A stretch of DNA of 64,000 nt from Pseudoalteromonas sp. H105. GTDB lineage: Bacteria > Pseudomonadota > Gammaproteobacteria > Enterobacterales > Alteromonadaceae. The notes under the pieces were generated by a model. The model searched no databases and was not told the origin of the DNA. It saw only the letters and a program-made list of their open reading frames with translations. Where the stretch lies: positions 779,548 to 843,547 of the forward strand of contig NZ_LOFH01000001.1 in NCBI RefSeq assembly GCF_001469215.1. Reading direction: 5' to 3'. This document shows positions 1-8,769 of the stretch, in pieces (the stretch's first letter is position 1; each line of letters begins with the position of its first letter). A program made the position numbers and the translations under genes.

Positions 1-1544
1 GTATCAACTGCCATACCTATGGTTAATACAAGCCCAGCAATACCAGGGAGGGTCAGGACAACACCGGGTAATAACGACATTAAACCCACCAATGCGGTTA
101 AGTTTAATAATAAAGCAATATTAGCAATGAGCCCTAATTGTCGGTACCACAGCGCCATAAACAGCAGTGTCATGCCCATACCCAGCATCAAAGCAGCTAA
201 GCCATTATTTATGTTATCAGCCCCTAAACTTGGGCCAATCGTTTGCTCTTGAACAATGGTCACCGGCGCTGTCAACGATCCTGCACGCAGTAATAGCGCT
301 AAATCTTGGGCTGCTTGAGCACTTTGCATATTGGTTATACTAAACCGACTACTCAAATGCCCAAGGATATTTGCGACGTTTATTACTTCACTTTTTTTAA
401 CCGTATCACCTTGTTCATTTATATAATATTCAGAATAAACCGTTGCCATAGGCTTACCTATGTTACGTTTAGAAAACGCAGACATAGCTTCGCCACCTTG
501 ACTATCCAAGCTTAATTGCACAAGGGGTTTACCCCACTCATCACGTCCTGATTGAGCATTATTGATGTGCTGTCCTGAAAATATAGCCACTGGATCTAAG
601 TGAATTGTGCCACCATCTTGCAAATTAAATGTTTTCCCTCCCACTTCTTTGATCTGGTAAAACTCTAATGACGCTGTGGCTCCAATAATCCGTTTTGCCT
701 CGCTAGGATCTTGAACTCCAGGCAACTCAATGCGGATCCGTTGCTTTCCTTGGCGCTGCGTAACGGCCTCAGTAATACCCAACTCCTCAATTCTGCCCCT
801 GAGAGTGGTCAGTGTTTGACTCATTATATCTTTTGCAAATTCATTGGAGCCCTGTTCACTAAAGCTAAACGATACCGCTATAAAACTACCTTGGTTGTGA
901 CTAACCGCTTGTAAATACTCAAAATGGCTGAGTACTTCTTTTTCTATTACTAGCGCACTCGCTTTGTCTTGAGAATGAAGCTCAAAACCTACACTGCTCT
1001 TTTGTACCCGCACACCTCGCGCTTTGTTCTCACGGATCAATCTTTTGGTTTGCTCAAATGCATTATCTACCTGCTCTTGCTCTGCTTTGGCAAGGTCAAC
1101 ATCTAACACAAACAGTACGCCACCATTCAGATCTAACCCTAATTTTATAGGCGCGAGTCCTAAACTCTGTAACCATTGAGGGCTGGTTTGGTGACTAACA
1201 ATTTTACTCGTCAGTTCGGCAAAATGATGTTTAAGTAATTGTTGTGCGCTGGCACTCTTAGCGGGGTTATCTAGCAATACTTCAAGTTCAAAACCATCAT
1301 TTATTGTGAACTCCAATGCTTGAGCAACGCTAAACTCATGTTGGTTCAGATAATCAATGAGGTTCTTTGTTGTGATTGAGTGCGCTATCGTTTGATTATT
1401 ATTTACTTGCACATGTAACCAAGACGTAGCTGGGTATAAATTTGGTGCAGCGCTCACAGCGAGTAAAATTAAAGCCACACACATGGCCATATAACTGAGT
1501 TTAAAACGCTGAAAAAGCGATTTTTTTACTGGTTTTTTTAACAT
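1..1544 (-). CDS. secD: SecD-like protein translocase subunit (partial, runs off left edge)
   Basis: An open frame of about 514 codons runs on the minus strand from ATG at 1544 to the window edge with no stop. AAGGAAA lies just upstream of the ATG. An N-terminal membrane segment (MCVALILLAVSAAP) is followed by a periplasmic region with the SecD-typical stretch IKLGLDLNGGVLFVLDVD. Near the edge the frame reads TLPGIAGLVLTIGMAVD, the family's conserved TM4 motif. SecD with SecF uses the proton gradient to complete protein export through SecYEG. The usual tgt-yajC neighbours are absent on the upstream side (another small gene and an ABC exporter lie there), so this is probably a paralogue rather than the housekeeping copy. 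SecF is expected further left, outside the window. Confidence 0.88.
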   Translation of the reverse strand, partial: MLKKPVKKSLFQRFKLSYMAMCVALILLAVSAAPNLYPATSWLHVQVNNNQTIAHSITTKNLIDYLNQHEFSVAQALEFTINDGFELEVLLDNPAKSASAQQLLKHHFAELTSKIVSHQTSPQWLQSLGLAPIKLGLDLNGGVLFVLDVDLAKAEQEQVDNAFEQTKRLIRENKARGVRVQKSSVGFELHSQDKASALVIEKEVLSHFEYLQAVSHNQGSFIAVSFSFSEQGSNEFAKDIMSQTLTTLRGRIEELGITEAVTQRQGKQRIRIELPGVQDPSEAKRIIGATASLEFYQIKEVGGKTFNLQDGGTIHLDPVAIFSGQHINNAQSGRDEWGKPLVQLSLDSQGGEAMSAFSKRNIGKPMATVYSEYYINEQGDTVKKSEVINVANILGHLSSRFSITNMQSAQAAQDLALLLRAGSLTAPVTIVQEQTIGPSLGADNINNGLAALMLGMGMTLLFMALWYRQLGLIANIALLLNLTALVGLMSLLPGVVLTLPGIAGLVLTIGMAVD

Positions 1545-1636
1545 AATTATTTCCTTTAGCCGGCGAAGTACACTGGCTTCATGCCCTAAGGCACATTAAT
1601 TTTAAATTTTCGTCATACTATAAATTAATGTGGAAA

Positions 1637-2125
1637 TTAACTGTGGTAGGTATTAACTGATCGGTAGAGTAAGTTTGCGTCTTTCCAGCCGCTTAAACGC
1701 GTTTTTTTACCTTCATAAGCCGTATACCACGGGCGGGTAATAGGTGGCTCTAAAGGCTTTAAATAGAGTTCGCGGGCCAAACTTGCTTTAAAAAACTCAA
1801 ATATCGGTGTGTAATTAGGCTCAACTTGAACCTGATGTAAAAATAAAGATGAATTGCTTAAGGCTAAACGAAATTGTACCGGCTCAAAGCCGGACTCTTT
1901 AGGATGGCTTGCAATATGCTTTGTAGATTCGACTAGAACAGGCGCTAAAGGGGATAAAAATTCAACCTGTGTGCTGCTTATTCGTTGCCAGTGATCTAAT
2001 TTAACGCTGGTAAAAGAAACTGCTGATTCCACTTCTTTACTTACGCCCACATGATTACTCGCATGTACACTTAAAAGTGAAAATACGATTAACAATGCGA
2101 TAATAATAAAGCGTAAATGGATCAT
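1637..2125 (-). CDS. Small exported hypothetical protein
   Basis: A 162-residue protein read from ATG at 2125. A TTG four codons upstream also fits the frame but has no better ribosome site. The first 25 residues form a signal peptide (basic start, hydrophobic IIIALLIVFSLLSVHA). The mature part has no motif I recognise and no cysteines. It lies about 90 bp upstream of the SecD-like gene on the same strand, so the two may be co-transcribed. Function unknown. Confidence 0.6.
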   Translation of the reverse strand: MIHLRFIIIALLIVFSLLSVHASNHVGVSKEVESAVSFTSVKLDHWQRISSTQVEFLSPLAPVLVESTKHIASHPKESGFEPVQFRLALSNSSLFLHQVQVEPNYTPIFEFFKASLARELYLKPLEPPITRPWYTAYEGKKTRLSGWKDANLLYRSVNTYHS

Positions 2126-2350
2126 TTTTACTTTCAATCAATTAGAATACAGACTGATATTGGGTGTGATTTTTAAATTTCAATAGCTCACTTTCATTTT
2201 AGCAATTTACATAATTAAACTAAGTTTAATGCGCCATTTCATTAAACTGCTCTATGGGTAATAATAGCTTTGACAATAAACGAATAAAGTTCTTTATAAA
2301 TCATTAATGTATATACTCTAATCCCCTAACCCCCATAAAGCAGGAACACT

Positions 2351-4141
2351 ATGCGCGGAGCAAGCAGGCAAGAAACAGTTAAGCACCAAGACGCGATGAA
2401 TTTAAGTCAAAGTATTAAAACTCTTTGGCCATATTTGATGGCGTTTAAAGGTCGCGTTTTTTTTGCTCTTTTAGCCCTTATAGCAGCCAAAGGCGCCACT
2501 TTGCTCATGCCTTGGGCACTCAAAGAGATCATTGATGCGGTTGATGGAAATTTACAAACCCTACTCCTAGTCCCTATCGCATTACTCTTATTATACGGTG
2601 GATTAAGGTTTGCCGGGGTCTTTTTTGGCGAGGTTCGTGATGCGCTATTTGGTCGTGTAACAGAGCATGCAATGCGACATATCGGTTTAAAAGTATTTAA
2701 ACACTTGCACGCTTTAGAGTTAAGTTTTCATTTAGATAGACAAACCGGTGGCATAAGTCGTGATATTGAACGTGGTACTCGAGGACTGAGCTTTTTAATG
2801 CGGTTTTTAATGTTTAATATTGTGCCAACGTTATTTGAAATCGTGATTGTTGCAGTCATATTCGCCACCATTTTTTCACCTTGGTTTGCACTTGTCACCC
2901 TAATTGCCGTTATAAGTTATATTGCATTCACCGTCATTGTTACACAGTGGCGCAATCGCTTTATTCGTGAAGCGAATCAAGCTGATAACAACAGTAATAG
3001 TCGCGCGATTGATAGCTTATTAAATTATGAAACCGTTAAATATTTTAACAATGAAGAGTATGAAGCTAAAAGCTACGATACGTTTTTAGCGAGCTGGGAG
3101 CAAGCGAGGCTGAAAAACCGATTATCATTGCTTGCTTTAAACTCAGGGCAAGCGTTGATCATAGCAGCCGCCATTACAGCGCTTATGTGGCTTGGCGCCG
3201 CAGATGTTGTAACTGGAAAGCTTACTATTGGTGAGCTCGTTATGATAAATGCATACATGATTCAGCTATTTTTACCGCTTAACTTTTTGGGCTTTGTGTA
3301 TCGCGAAATTCGCCGTGCTTTAACCGACCTTGAAAATATGCTCGGATTACTCACACGCAAAGCAAAAATTAAAGACTCAGCTGACGCTAAGCCATTAGAT
3401 TTAGCAAAGGGTAATATTTCATTTGAAAATGTTCATTTTGGCTATGAAGCAAATCGCGGCATCATTAATAACTTAAGCTTTAACATTGCAGCGAATAGTA
3501 AAGTCGCGGTTGTTGGCTCAAGCGGTGCGGGTAAAAGCACCCTAGCACGCTTACTTTATCGTTTTTATGATATACAAAGCGGCAGTATCAAAATTGATGA
3601 CCAGCCAATAAATAGCATTTCCTTAGAAAGCTTACGCCAAGCTATTGCCATCGTCCCGCAAGACACTGTTTTATTTAATACGAGTATTCGTGAAAATATA
3701 GCGTACGGGCGTCCAACGGCCACCGATGATGAAATTGATACCGCTATTAGACTTGCCCACCTGGGTGATTTTATTAAAAGCCTTGATAAAGGTGACCAAA
3801 CACTTGTAGGTGAGCGAGGATTAAAAGTCTCAGGTGGTGAAAAACAACGTATAGCAATTGCACGGGCAATATTGAAACAATCGCCAATTTTAATTTTTGA
3901 CGAAGCTACTTCAGCACTCGACTCTCATTCAGAGCAAGCAATACTGAACGCAATGCGAGAAGTGGCAAGTAACCACACCAGCTTAGTGATTGCCCACAGG
4001 TTGTCGACCATTACAGATGCTGACAATATAATTGTGCTTAAAGAAGGCCAATTAGTTGAACAAGGCACTCATCAAACATTATTAAATTTGGGAGGCGAAT
4101 ATTCACGTATGTGGCAATTACAACAAACAGAGTCCACATAG
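2351..4141 (+). CDS. ABC transporter, ATM1/HMT1 type, fused permease and ATPase
   Basis: A 596-residue half-transporter. Residues about 20-310 hold six membrane segments of an exporter-type permease. From about 350 comes the nucleotide-binding domain: Walker A GSSGAGKST (about 390), signature LKVSGGEKQRI (about 490), Walker B ILIFDEATSALD (about 513) and switch histidine in IAHRLST (about 548). The permease motif SRDIERGTRG and the overall form match the ATM1 group, whose characterised members export glutathione-linked sulfur or heavy-metal conjugates; substrate assignment here is inference. GCAGGAAC supports the ATG at 2351. A second ATG at 2396, just before a conserved-looking stretch, is possible. 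The gene stands alone. Confidence 0.92.
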   Translation: MRGASRQETVKHQDAMNLSQSIKTLWPYLMAFKGRVFFALLALIAAKGATLLMPWALKEIIDAVDGNLQTLLLVPIALLLLYGGLRFAGVFFGEVRDALFGRVTEHAMRHIGLKVFKHLHALELSFHLDRQTGGISRDIERGTRGLSFLMRFLMFNIVPTLFEIVIVAVIFATIFSPWFALVTLIAVISYIAFTVIVTQWRNRFIREANQADNNSNSRAIDSLLNYETVKYFNNEEYEAKSYDTFLASWEQARLKNRLSLLALNSGQALIIAAAITALMWLGAADVVTGKLTIGELVMINAYMIQLFLPLNFLGFVYREIRRALTDLENMLGLLTRKAKIKDSADAKPLDLAKGNISFENVHFGYEANRGIINNLSFNIAANSKVAVVGSSGAGKSTLARLLYRFYDIQSGSIKIDDQPINSISLESLRQAIAIVPQDTVLFNTSIRENIAYGRPTATDDEIDTAIRLAHLGDFIKSLDKGDQTLVGERGLKVSGGEKQRIAIARAILKQSPILIFDEATSALDSHSEQAILNAMREVASNHTSLVIAHRLSTITDADNIIVLKEGQLVEQGTHQTLLNLGGEYSRMWQLQQTEST

Positions 4142-4146
4142 TTGTG

Positions 4147-4174
4147 TTAACCTAATTCTATCGAGCGATTAGGT
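4147..4174 (+). terminator. Hairpin after the ABC transporter gene
   Basis: AACCTAAT and ATTAGGTT can pair around a 12-base loop immediately after the stop codon. There is no clean T-run, so this is a weak terminator candidate. Confidence 0.35.
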
Positions 4175-4270
4175 TATTCACCTCAAAATGTTTGTTTACC
4201 TAAACGTTCTCAATAACAATCAAAGATAGAATAATTAAATTACGATAAAAATAATATCCAAGGTAACCCA

Positions 4271-6343
4271 ATGAAAAAAACGCTTATCGCAGCAACACTC
4301 GCTGCAACATTTTTAACTGGTTGTTCACAGCCTGAGCCAACAGAAACAAAAGATACAGCAACTGAAACAGTTGCAAGCACGCAAAAAGCAGAGTTAGGTA
4401 CATTCGGTGTTGATTTATCAGCGCGTAATGAAGCCGTTAAACCTGGCGATGACTTCTTCATGTATGCCAGCGGTACTTGGTATGACAACTATGAAATGCC
4501 GGCAGATAAAACTCGTTATGGTGCATTTTCAGGCCTTGCTGAGCGCAGTGAAGAGCGTGTTAAAGCCATTATTGAAGAAATAGCTGCACGTGATGATTTG
4601 AACGCAGAAGAGCAACTGATTGCTGATTTTTACAACGCCTACATGGATACCGAAACGCTTAATAAATTAGGCTTAGCCCCCATTAAATCTATACTTAGTG
4701 ATATTAGTGCAGTTTCATCAACTGACGATTTAACTAAGCTGTTTGGTCAATCATGGTTGTCTGGTGTTAATTCACCGATTGGCGGTGGCATGTGGTTTAA
4801 CCGTCTTGACCCAAATAAATATGAAATGTCTTTAGGCGCGGGCGGCTTAGGTTTACCAGATCGTTCTTATTATCTTGAAGATTCAGAGCGCTTTGAAAAA
4901 ACACGCGCTGCGTATGTCGCACATATTAGCGAAATGCTAACATTAGCTGGTGTTGATAACAGCGCTGAACGAGCAAAATCAATCCTCGCGCTTGAAACAA
5001 AAATAGCACAAGGTCATTGGCCACGTGAAAAACGTCGTAATCGCGACCTTACATTAAATCAAATTAAACGCGAAGAATTAAATGCTGCGTATCCAGGTTT
5101 TAACTGGGACCTGTATTTTGCCCAAACAGGTTACAAAGTACCTCAACTTAATGTGTCGCAGCCTGAGCCTATTAAAGCCATGATTGAGTTAATCAATCAA
5201 GAAGACTTAGCAGTATGGAAAGACTATTTAACGTACCATGCTGTCAGTGGTAATGCGTCATTGTTATCAGAAGAAGTATTCAATACTAACTTTGCTTTTT
5301 ACGGTAAAGAACTTAATGGCCAACAAGAACCACGTCCACGTTGGAAGCGCGCTATTAGCCAAATGTCGAGCACTAACTCGTTAGGCTTTGCCATCGGTAA
5401 AGTATACGTAGCACGTTACTTCCCAGAGTCATCTAAACAGCAAATGTCTGAGTTGGTAGAAAACCTGCGCACAGCACTTGGCGAGCGCATTGATAACCTT
5501 GACTGGATGGGCGAAGAAACCAAAGTAAATGCACACGCTAAACTAGCCGCATTTGTACCAAAAATTGGCTACCCTGATGTATGGCAATCATTTGATGGCT
5601 TATCAATCAGTAAAACTGACTTAATGGGTAACATTAAAAATACCCGTGAGTTTTTTAGAGCCGACAGCGTAGCAAAAGAACTTGAGGTCACTGATCGTAA
5701 TCGTTGGGGTATGACGCCACAGCGTGTTAATGCTTATTACAACAGTTCATTTAACGAAATTGTATTCCCAGCCGCAATTTTACAACCCCCATTTTTTGAT
5801 CCAAATGCAGATCCTGCCGTTAACTACGGTGGCATAGGTGCTGTAATTGGTCACGAAATGGGCCATGGTTTTGATGACCAAGGTTCAAAATCAGATGCGA
5901 ACGGTGTACAGCGCAACTGGTGGACCGATGCCGACCGTGCAGCGTTTGATGCAAAAGCTGACCAACTTGCAGCGCAATATAGTAAATACGAGCCTATTCC
6001 TGGAAACTTCGTCAATGGCCGTAATAGTTTAGGTGAAAATATTGGTGATGTTGGTGGACTTGCAATGGCCTATCACGCATACAAGTTAAGCTTAAACGGT
6101 AAAGAAGCGCCTGTTATTGATGGCGTAACGGGCGATCAACGTTTCTTCCTAGCATGGGCACAGGTATGGAAAGAAAAACGTACTGAGCAAAGCATGCTTA
6201 ACCAGCTTCGTGGCGGTACACATGCCCCAGGTCGCTTTAGAGCGCAAGCACCACGTAACCATGACGCATGGTACAAAGCATTTGATGTAAAACCTGGTGA
6301 TGCACTTTATTTACCTGAAGAAGAACGTGTACGTATTTGGTAA
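4271..6343 (+). CDS. M13 family zinc metallopeptidase (neprilysin/PepO type), lipoprotein
   Basis: A 690-residue protein with a lipoprotein signal (MKKTLIAATLAATFLTGC, acylated Cys18), so it is probably anchored in an envelope membrane facing the periplasm. The N-terminal M13 domain begins with the characteristic PGDDFFMYASGTWYDN. The catalytic core carries VIGHEMGHGFDD (zinc ligands His and His with catalytic Glu, about residue 527) and GENIGDVGG (third ligand Glu, about 590). The chain ends in RIW, as M13 enzymes usually end in a C-terminal aromatic motif. The family cleaves oligopeptides; the physiological substrate is unknown. Length is normal for the family. The gene is monocistronic, with a hairpin terminator behind it. 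Confidence 0.95.
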   Translation: MKKTLIAATLAATFLTGCSQPEPTETKDTATETVASTQKAELGTFGVDLSARNEAVKPGDDFFMYASGTWYDNYEMPADKTRYGAFSGLAERSEERVKAIIEEIAARDDLNAEEQLIADFYNAYMDTETLNKLGLAPIKSILSDISAVSSTDDLTKLFGQSWLSGVNSPIGGGMWFNRLDPNKYEMSLGAGGLGLPDRSYYLEDSERFEKTRAAYVAHISEMLTLAGVDNSAERAKSILALETKIAQGHWPREKRRNRDLTLNQIKREELNAAYPGFNWDLYFAQTGYKVPQLNVSQPEPIKAMIELINQEDLAVWKDYLTYHAVSGNASLLSEEVFNTNFAFYGKELNGQQEPRPRWKRAISQMSSTNSLGFAIGKVYVARYFPESSKQQMSELVENLRTALGERIDNLDWMGEETKVNAHAKLAAFVPKIGYPDVWQSFDGLSISKTDLMGNIKNTREFFRADSVAKELEVTDRNRWGMTPQRVNAYYNSSFNEIVFPAAILQPPFFDPNADPAVNYGGIGAVIGHEMGHGFDDQGSKSDANGVQRNWWTDADRAAFDAKADQLAAQYSKYEPIPGNFVNGRNSLGENIGDVGGLAMAYHAYKLSLNGKEAPVIDGVTGDQRFFLAWAQVWKEKRTEQSMLNQLRGGTHAPGRFRAQAPRNHDAWYKAFDVKPGDALYLPEEERVRIW

Positions 6344-6368
6344 TAATCAGATACATTTTGATTGAAAA

Positions 6369-6398
6369 TATAGCCCGCATTTGCGGGTTATATTTTTT
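6369..6398 (+). terminator. Rho-independent terminator of the M13 peptidase gene
   Basis: AGCCCGCA and TGCGGGTT form a GC-rich stem, followed by TATATTTTTTG. It lies 26 bp after the stop. Confidence 0.8.
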
Positions 6399-6518
6399 GT
6401 ACACCCTATTCAACGCAACTTTAATTCCTACTGAATTCTGTATTTCCACGCGACTTGGGTATAGAATACGGCACTATTAAATTTATACTTTTAAAAACAT
6501 ATTTAAGGCGAAACGCAG

Positions 6519-7232
6519 ATGGGAAGAGCTTACCAAAATAAAAAAGATTCAATGGCTAAAACTGCGGGTGCTAAAACGAAAGTTTACTCAAAGTACGGTA
6601 AAGAAATATATATTTGTGCTAAAAATGGAGGAGTTGATCCAGATGGTAACCTTGCACTTCGTCGCTTAATCGATCGTGCAAAAAAGGATCAAGTACCTGC
6701 CCACGTTATCGAACGTGCTATCGATAAAGCCAAAGGTGGCGGTGGTGAAGATTACGCTGCAACACGCTATGAAGGTTATGGCCCAGGCAACTGTATGATC
6801 ATTGTTGATTGCTTAACTGACAACAACAAACGCACATTTGCTGATGTACGTGTTTGTTTTACCAAAGCGAATGCTAAAATTGGCGCACAAAATTCTGTAT
6901 CTCATTTATTCGATCACCTTGCGATTTTCGTATTTGATGGCGATGATGACGAAGCTGTGCTTGAAGCGCTTATGATGGCTGACGTAGATGTAACTGACGT
7001 CGAAGTAGAAGCAGGTAAAGTCACTGTGTTTGCGCCTCACACAGAGTACAATAATACGCGCACTGCACTTGAAGAAATGGGCATCTCTGAATTTGACGAA
7101 GACTTAATTGCCTTTGTACCACAAGTTGAAGCCCCTATTGAAGGTGAAGATGTTGAAGTCATGGAGCGCTTTTTAGCCATGCTTGAAGATTGTGATGATG
7201 TACAAAACGTATACCATAACGCACAGTTTTAA
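6519..7232 (+). CDS. yeeN: YebC/PmpR family protein, YeeN subtype
   Basis: A 237-residue protein that collinearly resembles E. coli YeeN more than YebC. It starts [20 protein letters not shown] and contains [26 protein letters not shown] and YEGYGPG, ending DDVQNVYHN. YebC-family proteins were long annotated as DNA-binding regulators; some members (YebC, TACO1) are now linked to translation through ribosome stalling, so a translational role is plausible. AAGGCG precedes the ATG. A strong terminator follows, so it is a single-gene unit. Confidence 0.93.
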   Translation: MGRAYQNKKDSMAKTAGAKTKVYSKYGKEIYICAKNGGVDPDGNLALRRLIDRAKKDQVPAHVIERAIDKAKGGGGEDYAATRYEGYGPGNCMIIVDCLTDNNKRTFADVRVCFTKANAKIGAQNSVSHLFDHLAIFVFDGDDDEAVLEALMMADVDVTDVEVEAGKVTVFAPHTEYNNTRTALEEMGISEFDEDLIAFVPQVEAPIEGEDVEVMERFLAMLEDCDDVQNVYHNAQF

Positions 7233-7255
7233 TTACATTTATTAAGACTAAAAAT

Positions 7256-7279
7256 AGGCCAACTTAGTTTGGCCTTTTT
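7256..7279 (+). terminator. Terminator after the yeeN gene
   Basis: AGGCCAA / TTGGCCT stem with a six-base loop, followed by TTTTTG. Confidence 0.8.
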
Positions 7280-7311
7280 GATTTTTAAAACATAAAAAAT
7301 GGAATTTCATT

Positions 7312-8583
7312 TTGAATACCCTTGAACAGCTTCGCAGTGGTCAATTAATTGGGGCTACACGCTTGCAGTTAGTAGAGCAGTTAGCCTCATTCCCTGAAGA
7401 GATCTTCACGCTTGCAGACACCCTTGAAGTGCTCGATTTATCCAATAATAACTTGGCTGATTTACCCGATGAGTTTGCACAATTAACAAAACTCAAACGC
7501 GTCTTTTTGTCGTTTAATCAATTTAAGCATATTCCGCCAGTATTAGCACAATGCCCTGCCCTAATTATGATAGCGTTTAAAGGCAACCAAATTAGCGAAT
7601 TTGCTGAGAATAGTTTACCGGTTTCAACCCAATGGCTAATTTTAACTGATAATGAAATAACCCAATTACCAGAGTCATTTGGTGAACTAACACAGTTGCG
7701 AAAATTGGCGCTAGCGGGCAATAAATTAACGACTCTGCCTCAAAGTATGAAAAACTGCAAAGCACTTGAATTAGTTCGTTTGTCTGCCAATAACCTAACT
7801 CAAGTTGATGACTGGCTTTTTGAATTGCCTAAGCTTACTTGGCTGGCATTTGCAGGAAACGATTTTAATAAATCACAATGTTTGCACAATGCGCCATTAA
7901 ATAAAGCCAACATTGATGAATTTGAGCTGATTAGCCAAATTGGCGAAGGTGCTTCTGGCATCATTCACCTTGCAAAATGGCAGCAGAAAAACGTAGCTGT
8001 AAAATTATTTAAAGGCGCCATTACCAGTGATGGTTACCCACTTGATGAAGTTAATTGTTGCTTGCAAACAGGGCAACATAGTAACCTTATAAAAGTGCTC
8101 GCGTATAGTGATAATCCTGCACAATTAGGGCTTGTAATGGAGCTTATTAGCTCAGAATATCAAAACTTAGGCTTACCCCCAACGTTGGACACTTGCACAC
8201 GCGATACGTTTGCACAGCACACACAATTCAGCATTACTGCAATAAAATCTATCGTTAAACAAATGACCAGCACCGTCGCGCATTTACATGCTAATAATGT
8301 AAGTCATGGTGACATTTATGCTCATAATATTATGGTAGATAAAGAGCCAAATGTTTTATTTGGTGATTTTGGTGCAGCAACAAACCTAGCATCATTATCC
8401 GACTACCAGCGCCAACAAATGCAATACATAGAAGTTCGCGCGATTGGTTGTTTAATTGATGATTTACTCAGTGTATGCAACGAAAATGAAGCGACTGAGC
8501 ATTTAAATACATTAGCTCAACAGTGTATGGCAAAGCAAGTCTCTTCAAGACCATCGCTCCAGACCCTTATTGAATCCCTTTAA
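7312..8583 (+). CDS. Leucine-rich-repeat protein fused to a protein kinase-like domain
   Basis: A 423-residue soluble protein with two parts. Residues about 35-195 contain six or more leucine-rich repeats (LEVLDLSNNNLADLPDEF, LRKLALAGNKLTTLP and similar). Residues about 205-420 form a compact Ser/Thr kinase-like domain with glycine loop IGEGASG, ATP lysine in VAVKLFK (about 230), catalytic loop SHGDIYAHNIM (Asp about 333) and metal motif FGDFGAA (about 351). All core catalytic residues are present, so activity is plausible; the substrate is unknown. The start appears to be TTG at 7312, with GGAA about seven bases upstream; the ATG at 7299 is in another frame and stops quickly. No signal peptide or membrane segment. 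Confidence 0.88.
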   Translation: MNTLEQLRSGQLIGATRLQLVEQLASFPEEIFTLADTLEVLDLSNNNLADLPDEFAQLTKLKRVFLSFNQFKHIPPVLAQCPALIMIAFKGNQISEFAENSLPVSTQWLILTDNEITQLPESFGELTQLRKLALAGNKLTTLPQSMKNCKALELVRLSANNLTQVDDWLFELPKLTWLAFAGNDFNKSQCLHNAPLNKANIDEFELISQIGEGASGIIHLAKWQQKNVAVKLFKGAITSDGYPLDEVNCCLQTGQHSNLIKVLAYSDNPAQLGLVMELISSEYQNLGLPPTLDTCTRDTFAQHTQFSITAIKSIVKQMTSTVAHLHANNVSHGDIYAHNIMVDKEPNVLFGDFGAATNLASLSDYQRQQMQYIEVRAIGCLIDDLLSVCNENEATEHLNTLAQQCMAKQVSSRPSLQTLIESL

Positions 8584-8633
8584 TACCAATTCGCTTAATT
8601 AAGTGATCTATTTTGAGGATGGAAAAGCGTGTT
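8584..8633 (+). repeat. Dispersed short repeat, copy 1 (partial element)
   Basis: The 50 bases right after the LRR-kinase stop begin TACCAATTCGCTTAATTAAG. They recur at 62421-62470 with a single mismatch. Here the sequence beyond position 8633 differs from the other copy and no closing inverted end is visible. Confidence 0.75.
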
Positions 8634-8695
8634 GATAGCTAGGAGAAATTTGCTATTTAGTTGTTCTAAATGAAAATTTCATAACGCAGGTAGCG

Positions 8696-8724
8696 ACACG
8701 GTTTACAGTATATAAACCGTGTTT
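8696..8724. terminator. Hairpin between convergent genes
   Basis: ACACGGTTTA and TAAACCGTGT pair around a short loop between the convergent LRR-kinase and lipoprotein genes. It could terminate the minus-strand gene or belong to the adjacent repeat element. Confidence 0.45.
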
Positions 8725-8769
8725 AATGCTGTTCAAATTTATCGTGAAATTTACGATATGTGCCTTAAG

